Source: Byssothecium circinans
Lineage: Eukaryota; Ascomycota; Dothideomycetes; Pleosporales; Massarinaceae
Direction: 5' to 3'
NCBI GenBank assembly: GCA_010015675.1
Contig: ML976982.1
Span: 637,341-701,340 of the forward strand
DNA length: 64,000 nucleotides
Numbering within the stretch: the stretch's first letter is position 1; every line of letters begins with the position of its first letter. The position numbers and the translations under genes were made by a program. This document shows, in pieces, positions 56,500 to 64,000 of this stretch. Below the pieces are notes generated by a model. The model saw only the letters and a program-made list of their open reading frames with translations, ran no database searches and was not told the DNA's origin.

Positions 56500-56940
56500 T
56501 TTGGCGGCTTGTGATGATTTGTGAGAGGATCGGGAGGGTGGGCTGTCGTTAGTATGTCGCTGTCGAAGTCTTGAGGTTGCGGACGCCGTGCGCAAAATCA
56601 CTCGCTTAGCGGTGCTGATAGTTTTTCCGATCCGCGAAATTCTTGGCGTGGGAGACTCCGAACAAGATCCCGTCCAGCGCTAACGGAGCAGTCACTTCAT
56701 GTCGGGCTCTCATGGGATGAAACAATCAAAGTGTAATTAAATTCTATATCCCGCCCTTGCTCGCTCAAATACAAACAGGAAACAAATTCAGAAGTGACAT
56801 CTCTGATGCCAAGGTATCCTCGCTCAAAAACCAATCAGTGTAAAACAAATTCAGGGCCTCAAGTCCTTGCAACAACTTCGTCTTTCATCACCATGGCGAT
56901 CTCTTTCCGCTCATGGAAACTAGCCTATTGGCTGTCCTGC
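56500..56940. promoter_or_regulatory. RPS17 upstream region
   Basis: 441 bp between the exchanger stop and the RPS17 start, both on the minus strand; presumed RPS17 promoter. Confidence 0.4.
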
Positions 56941-58518
56941 TCAGTGTCCTGCTGGGTCAGGGTAGTAAAAGGCCGCCACAGCAATGATGATGTAGATGAA
57001 GATGCACAAAATACCCTCGAGGTAATTCGACTTCTTGTCGCGCAGGAACGAGCCGACGACGAGAATGGCCAGGATGAGCGAGACGGCATCGAATACCTCG
57101 AATTTCATGTCCATGCCGATGCCGAGGCCCCATCCAACGATGATAACGAGAGGAGTATTGAGGAGAGCGGTCTGAATAGAAGCACCGAGGACGTGAGCAA
57201 GAGCGAGGTTCATTTGACCGTCCCAGGCTTCGTCGATGGCGAGAAGATGTTCTATAGTGTATCAGTATGGTTGTGGGTAGATGGAGGTGAGGTCCGTACC
57301 AGCTGCTTTCTCTACGACGGGGATGAGAATTAAACCGACAAATGCGTCACTAACGTGTCGATCGTGGACCATGAAGGGAATCTGAAGGATCAGGAAGATG
57401 GCGATCAGGGAGACGCAAGCTAGGGAGATCACGAGAGCTATTATGCACTCAGTCATGGTCAGCTTCTCCTTGGCGAGTTCTTTGTGGCGGTCCTTGTCGT
57501 GAAGTTCGTCGTGCTCGTAAATTTCGGCGAAGAGGTTATCATGCGACTTGGTCTGGAAGAAGACGAAGACGAGGTAAGCAACGAGGAGAATGATGGCTGC
57601 AGCTCTGGAGATCTTGAGCATCTCGTCGGAGATCACACCGGGTGCCAGGTCGGTTCTGCCACTGAGGGCATGGTAGTAGACGGCGGGAAGAACCAAGCCC
57701 ACTAAAACATTATGTTAGTCTCTCGCGACAACAGTGTCAAGTCTGAATACGTACTTCCAGCGACCAACATCAAACCACTACCAGCCTCAGAGACAGCCTC
57801 GTGGAAGACTTGCTCGCCGCCCCTGAGACCACCAGCAAAGAAGCAGAAACCCAAGCAGAGCAGCAGATTGGCAAGGATGGAACCAAGAATGGCAGCACGA
57901 ATGACCTGAACATTATCGTCGCCGTGACTCGTCTTGAGCAAAACCATGAACAGAATAATCTCGACAAAAGAGCCGAATGTAATCTCTGTGACGACAGCGA
58001 TTGCCTTGGGCAGCTTTCGAGAAAATTCCGAGCCGGCGAAGCCCACCATGTTGGCAGCGGGCACCATGGCGATGTAGTTGGTAATGAAGATGGCAAGATG
58101 CATGTCTGGGCGAGCGAAGTGCTGCAATTGTCAGTATGATTCCCAAAGCTTTATCCACTCGTTGGCAACTCACCAAGGCAATGGCAACCGGCACCACAGG
58201 CCAAAGCACATTCACCCACTTCGAAATGGTACTGTTACTCCGGAAGCAAATCTGCAGAAACTTCAACGGATGAATCCCACTCCTTCCACTCTCGCCCTCG
58301 GGCTCAATGCCCGGTGTCACTTCATGTCCATTGTGGTTGAATCGGGGGAGGTGCATGCGATGGTGCCCTCCAGAGGAGTGCGGCGGTATGGTAGGGTCCG
58401 ACTTGGGTTCGTGAACGTATTCTCGAGAGGACCGGTATTCGCGGGAAGAACGGGAACGGCGGGCCATGTCTCGAGAAGATCGCGCGCGGTGGTGGGCTGG
58501 GGGATAAGAGTTTGGCAT
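56941..58518 (-). CDS. Cation/H+ exchanger (CAX/VCX-like, divergent)
   Basis: Four exons on the minus strand, 58518-58174, 58121-57755, 57701-57300 and 57251-56941, give 474 residues. Introns of 48-53 nt keep the frame; one splits the Met codon of MGLVLPAVYY. The N-terminal 85 residues are Arg/Ser/His-rich and cytoplasmic. About eleven hydrophobic segments follow in two related halves divided by an acidic loop (EIYEHDELHDKD). The two alpha-repeat motifs that carry the transport Glu/Gln are altered from the usual GNAVE and GSSMQ to GSFVE (in ITFGSFVEIILF) and GASIQ (in HVLGASIQTALL). The acidic and Gln residues are kept. A vacuolar Ca2+/H+ or related cation antiporter is likely; ion choice is uncertain because of these changes. 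Confidence 0.87.
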
Positions 58519-61500
58519 GGAGAATCGAGGGTGAGGTGAGGAGGCCTCAGCGCATAGAGCGTTGGACGTGTAGACGTGGTGGTGTTTCAGGAACCGTGCA
58601 TGGAGGGAGGGCGGGCCGAAGAGGAAGACTATATACAGGAAAAATAATACAGGGACGGAAGATAAAGGGAAAGTAGGAAGAGGCGTCGCTTCCTAGGTCT
58701 TCAAGATAGTGATAGGCGTCATGGTGCTGCACTGCGCACTCACGATTCCAAGTTTATTGTGCAGCAGCCATGGAGGAACAGGGGTGGGACGTGCAGGCTT
58801 CAGATTCGCCAGATTGTTGAACCCCGGTGATTGGCATTGCTGCATTTACCCCAGCTCAACTCAATCTCCCCTTGAATGGTGGGAAGTCATGGCAATTCCA
58901 TACTGTAGTCAGGACGTTTGGAGACTTGACGTCTGCAGGCAGAGAGACGGGCAAAGCTTCGTGCCGTGGACCATTTGCTTGACGCCCCTTGGCGGAGTAA
59001 ACAAGACGCGCCAAGTTGCGACCAAGATGACACTTGGCTGTGACATCAGCGGCCCGATGCGAGAACATCGGGGCAGTCAGGAGTCGGGGGCTTTCTTCAC
59101 CGCTGGATATCAAACACAGTCTGTCTTGTTTGCACGTCATCTCTGCTCTATGAAATGACATTGGACGCGCGGAAAACGGCTGGATTGCGCCGTGTGGACC
59201 CGTAATGCGTATCGCCGTTTCTCAGCTGGCGGAGGCAGAGGGATGAGACGATTAGCGTTAGCGCCGATTGAGGCTGGGGTAATGGCTGTGCAGTGTGGAG
59301 CCGATTGCAGTCACGATTCATTGGTCACTCAACACCCATCCTTCTCGACACCAGATACAATGTCCATCTCTGCATTCCATCCCGACAGCAGCTGTTTGGA
59401 CTTCTTCCGAACGCTGAGAAGTATGAAAACTTTATCCAAACTTTGGACGCATGCTTGTCCGTGTGACTGTGTGACCCCGCACTGGGCGACTCAACCGCTT
59501 GCTTTTGTTGCTTCCACAGCGCTCCTCTTCAGCCTCTATTGGGTTCAGTTTCACAGTGTTTGCACCCTCACCGGTCATTCATACTGTCGGTGGATGGAAA
59601 AGTAGCGCGGACCCGCTTTATCACATCGGAGATGTGCTTAAACGCCCTTAGCGAAGGCCAAACCGCACGTTTGATTCCACGCCGCTGCATATGCATTCGT
59701 ATTGACAACAGGATAATGGCTTACCGCCTGTCCGAAGCCATAATGGGAAGCAATGGATTTCGTCAAGCTTACCAAACCGGCCTTCCATTGCAATATATGA
59801 AGTCGTCATTCGCCCATCTCCTTTGACTTTTGTATTCATACTCCAATCCGTTCCCTTCTTCGCACTAATTTCTGTCTGATTCGTGTCAACAACACCATGC
59901 CACCCACTACATGTCTGCTATATAATTAACAGGGTTGTTCGATGCCTGAAGCTTTCTTCCTTCTTATGGCTTCAGGCCTTTGAAAGGCGCCACAGGGTCG
60001 TGTAAGTCTGACTTCGTAACCATGCTGCCACCCATACTCTGTACTAATCATGCATCAGATACGTTACTGGTGCGCCTTGGGAAGCACTGCTCCCTCAGCA
60101 CTCCTCGCCTCGATCGACACTGTTGTTCCACATCTCACCGTTTGATCAAGCGATGACGGCAAAAACAGACATTCCATCGCCATCACTGTTACCCGCATGG
60201 CAAGGAAGTTATATAAACTCACAATGCTCTCAACAACTTTCGGCCCTAGCAGTCAGTACCCGGCAACCACACAACCATACAGCCATACCGGCCCGCACGG
60301 TGGTAGGAAACCACCAGACTTCTGCACAACTACTGACACTGCGTCTAGGGGCATACTATTCGTTTTCCTGCGGTACCATTCGGGGCGCTATCACCATGCA
60401 CCTGAATAGGCGATGCAACCACCAGCTCGTACCTATTGCCTGAGCTTGGTGAGCCGCTCAGGGAACTACGAGGTAAGATGATCGATACCTACACCGACAT
60501 TCTTTGCTAACGATTTGGAAGTTACGTGCAGTCGAGGTCGCATGTGCATGTCCCAAGTCCACGACAGAGCTCTCAACCGAACGAGCTGCAGAACAGGCTC
60601 ATCACCCCACAACGATGAAGATATTTCACGAGTGTGCCTTTGTTGAGCTCTATTATACACCGCCTATCGTTTCTGGCGCCCCATGCCTTGAGGGGAAATC
60701 ACACTCCTATGTATATATTGTAAGTTCTTCCACTTCAACTTCTTTTTTTCCCGTTCTGTCTTTCGCTGTGGAGAGGAACGTACGCACGTCTTTTCGTCTG
60801 GTTTGGGTTATGCCCACCTGGTTATCGGAAAAGGTTTTTTCTGCCGCGCGACGTATCCGAGCCTGATATATCTGAGTCTGATTCCTCTGTCCATTTTGCG
60901 AGAGTACAACCACCAGCATGCTCCGACTTCGTTGCTCATACACGCTTTCGTCGAAACCATCCCACGTTAGGGTCCCCCAACCGTCACGATACTTACACCC
61001 TAGAGTCACGCAAGGCGACTTCCGGATCGTATCCGAGCATTTCATCAAGCACACATACGGGGATTGGATACATGCACATCTATATATAGTAAGTACTAAA
61101 TGAGCTCACCCTTTTTTAAATTCACCAAGCTTACAGTAGAGTAGTTCGATTTTAACGTTGAGACGGAACACGGTGAATGAAGCGTCGCGACCATATGACC
61201 GAATTTTCATATGTGATGAGGCTTCTGCGTCTGTCAGCGTACTGTTCCTTCCTTCCCGCCTCGCTTCCGTACTCTTTCTAATACATCGCTAGCTGCTATA
61301 ATCGACCGCTCCAGAAGCCTCCCATTTATATCACGCACCGCCGCATGACCAGCACAACCCAGACGTCTACACGTTCTCGCGTGGCCCTGGCATCTAGTAT
61401 ATATACCTCGATACTCTCGAATTCGGAACGGATGGTTTGGAGACGTCATCCGAGGGCATCTAGTCTTCACGGAATGGTGTCCAGATCCCGCGGACTCAGA

Positions 61501-64000
61501 CGCCACGCCATCTTACCAAGAAACATCCATGTCGCTATGTCCGTCCATCAAATACAGCACACATGCGGAGCAAGAGAAGGATGTGTTGAATGAGTACGAA
61601 CTGGGATTGTTAGTGGATTCAGCGTTTTGTACCGCTTGCTCGCCCTTTTTTATATAAGACATGCGAAGTAACACGCAATGCATATATAGTCTTCGACAAT
61701 AAAAACGCCCAGTGTTCCCAAGGACCAGATGTGGGCTTCGACATCATCCCTGGATGAGAACCAAGAGCGAACTCCACGCCTTCACATTAGCTCAATGGCA
61801 TCCATCAGAGGGTTTCAGGACCACTGCCGGGGGTGAGCTCCAATACGGATCCGAGATGCCACAGGGAATGGGACTGGACAATGGAATTTCGAGCTTATCA
61901 AGTGACTCCCGAGAGACACTGGAAGGGAAGCGGCCATTTGGTACTGTCCGCCAGCGCGGTTGCGACATCTCATTCCCGTGCACCAGCACACGCAAGCAGT
62001 GCCTCAGGCCTGTAAAACGTGACCGGAGACCTTGCTCCACTACATGACGATCAACTTCAGTCTTCTGTTCTCCCTTTCCTCGGATCTTCCTTATATATAC
62101 TCAGTCCCCCGTTTTATCCTCTGTTGATGCGGCGCCGATAGGGGTCACATTCATGGTGTGGATCGTGGTATGGGGCCAGATTCCATTCGGTCATGCCTAA
62201 GGGCTCAACCTCTGGACAGCGATGAGTATTCCGGAGTCGGGGTTGCCGCGCACCCCCAAGTACTCAAATACCATCGAACGAGCGCACTAAACGCACGTTG
62301 CGGAACACATCCAACAAACTCATGCGGTCAGGTAGGACCGATCATCCGTCCTACTTCACACATGGAGGCCCGACGACACCTGAAGTGCTTGACGATCAGC
62401 TGCCGATCTCAAGGCATGCCTCAAACGCTGCTTTGGTTCCTGGAGAGAGGCGCTGCTCTGAATGTTTACTGTTGAGTTTAGACGCCATACTTCCAGCTCT
62501 ATTTTGTCACGACCCGATGAAAACCTCGCACGCGCCGCCAATGCGCCACCTCGCCCATAAAGACGTGCGCTCGCTGATCCTCCGAATCTACCGTCCAGCC
62601 ATCGACAATATACCGCTGTAAGCTCCAACAGCTTCGAGACACCCTCACCACCGCGAATGCCCTTATAAGCTCTACGGAGGCTGCCTAAGGGAGAAAGCTT
62701 GGAAAGACATGTTCGTGTGCATTTGAGAAGCTGTGTCTATGGAGACCTTTCTTTTGATTCCGGACTTATATATATCCCTGCGATTGTTCACACCGATACA
62801 TCATATTATATATATGTGCTCACCAACACTGCGTACAACAAAACCTCGGCCATCCAAACGCATATGGGACTGACATGGATAACGCGTCGTAACATCGCTG
62901 CGCATTTTCAGTCACATTCCTTCGCACTTATTTGGAGAAGAAGGGCGCGATTGACCATTATCATGACATTGGACTGTGTGTTGGACTCTCCCCTTTGCGC
63001 AGTACTGGAGAAGCAACGAGACGAAAGATGCTGCAGCTTTATGAGAGTTTTCTATATATGGCCCAGAAATGACCCAGGTCATATTGCGTGAGAGGCTTGC
63101 AACCCAACCCCCGCATGCCATATAAAGAGTCACCGGCGATTGCTAGGCCGGAAAGATCTACAATTCTATATATACCGCCGTTGATGATCAGGAGAACAAG
63201 AAAATCCGCTATAACTGGGAGACCCGGTGGCGCGTGCATGTGTTCCGAGAAGTTTCTGCGGAACACTGACGACATGCATGAGATCCTGGCTTGTGTGAAC
63301 GGCTGCACGAACGACCTCTGCCTGTTGGTTACGCAAGGATATTGTGGTGAGGCGGCAGTCAACTCTTCTTCTGAGCCATACCGCCTACGGTCGTTTTATA
63401 TATATATTCCCCTTTCCTCGATGAAGGCTTCCACTGTCGATGCCCAAATTCGCAGTGGCCCTTGACAACCCCGACATACGGGACCAGAATCGGAAACCGT
63501 ATCGCGTCACCATTCATGCGAGACTTGAAATCCCACCAAAGAGGCGACTTCATTACATGGGGAGGAGGAAGAGGGCGAGTGTTGAGGTACGGAATAACCG
63601 AGGAACCGGAAAAGAGCAAGGACGGTTTCCATTAGTGACGATCCCTGGAAGGTTCGACATGATTTTTAACATCAAAACTTCTCTTGGTGAAACCGCTTCC
63701 ACGCAAACATTCTATATATATATGTCTCATCTAAATCATTGAACCCAATCTCATCCATGCCGCCAAACGCATCAATTCATCGAACTACATCTGAATATCC
63801 GCTGTGACCGTATACAGTCAGTGCAAGACCGTCCATGGACCTTATCAGAGGACGAATACGACTTGCTCAAGGACCAATCCTAGACTGGGAGAGGAGTTCT
63901 TCCCGCTTCTTCACAAGGATAGGAATTTGGCAATGAAGTTCGAACTGAGCCGGCTTACCCCTGATACTGTAAGTATTAAGTTCCGAAGTATTGGATTTCC
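58519..64000. other. No recognisable intact gene; TATATA-rich right end
   Basis: 5.5 kb without a domain I can identify. The first 700 bp are the exchanger's upstream side. From about 60.7 kb there are at least eleven TATATA tracts (near 60712, 61081, 61398, 61651, 62092, 62767, 62807, 63053, 63167, 63397, 63713). Perfect GTAAGT donors occur at 60002, 60720, 61089 and 63969. A convincing intron is 60002-60058 (GTAAGT, TACTAATC branch, ATCAG); another is 61089-61136 (TTACAG). One plus frame with ATG (63440-63742, 100 codons) is open. Base composition is not AT-rich, so this is not an obvious RIP desert. Confidence 0.5.

Noticed and set aside
58519..64000. Transposon or RIP-mutated element
   Set aside because: No transposase or reverse transcriptase motif, no long terminal repeats, and composition is not AT-shifted as RIP would cause.

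Overview
The window reads as a nuclear chromosome segment of a filamentous ascomycete (Pezizomycotina). The evidence is short introns of about 45-120 nt with GTAAGT/GTACGT-like donors and CTAAC/CTGAC branch sites, compact intergenic spaces, and a gene set typical of that group (Hos3-type deacetylase, Ecm11-domain protein, HAUS6-like augmin subunit, one-chain LEU1, OPT transporter, PaxB-like membrane protein). I cannot assign genus or class. There is one assembly gap (155 N at 27531-27685). I recognise no rRNA, tRNA, transposon ORF or CRISPR array. Exon/intron models below were built by eye from splice signals, reading frame and family motifs.

Layout. 0.6-2.2 kb: tRNA-guanine transglycosylase (-), with six introns, a 10-nt microexon and a GC-AG intron. 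2.7-4.0: F-box protein (+). 5.0-8.7: HOS3 histone deacetylase (+). 9.6-11.2: secreted M28 aminopeptidase (+). 11.7-13.7: thiamine-diphosphate enzyme (+). 14.1-15.1: secreted, possibly GPI-anchored protein (+). 16.1-18.5: oligopeptide transporter (-). 19.4-23.1: condensin SMC2 (+). 23.7-26.1: disordered protein with a Gly-Asn repeat (+). 26-28: gene-free low-complexity stretch with a perfect 19-bp hairpin and the gap. 28.1-29.0: HD-domain nucleotidase (-), divergent from the HAUS6-like gene (29.4-31.8, +). 32.2-33.5: CDC73 (+). 34.3-36.7: LEU1 (-). 37.4-38.9: ALG7 (-), divergent from SEH1 (39.1-40.8, +). 41.3-43.6: tail-anchored disordered protein (+). 43.8-44.9: unknown protein (-). 45.2-46.7: Ecm11-domain protein (+). 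47.0-47.9: PaxB-like membrane protein (-). 49.1-50.8: MFS transporter (-). 52.2-54.0: protein kinase (+). 54.3-54.9: small membrane protein whose second exon is hidden by a short intron (+). 55.9-56.5: RPS17/eS17 (-). 56.9-58.5: cation/H+ exchanger (-). 58.5-64: no recognisable intact gene.

Most genes are unrelated housekeeping functions: tRNA queuosine modification, chromatin deacetylation, chromosome condensation, spindle assembly, transcription elongation, leucine synthesis, N-glycosylation, nuclear pore, ribosome. No biosynthetic cluster or obvious operon-like logic is seen. Two head-to-head pairs share short putative bidirectional promoters: HD nucleotidase/HAUS6 (331 bp) and ALG7/SEH1 (171 bp).

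The least explained part is 59.2-64.0 kb. It has no recognisable gene but at least eleven TATATA tracts and four perfect GTAAGT donors, two of them directly abutting a TATATA tract. It may be a cluster of short spliced genes or decayed copies of one unit. The best-supported surprise is the microexon that supplies the catalytic DSGG motif of the transglycosylase.
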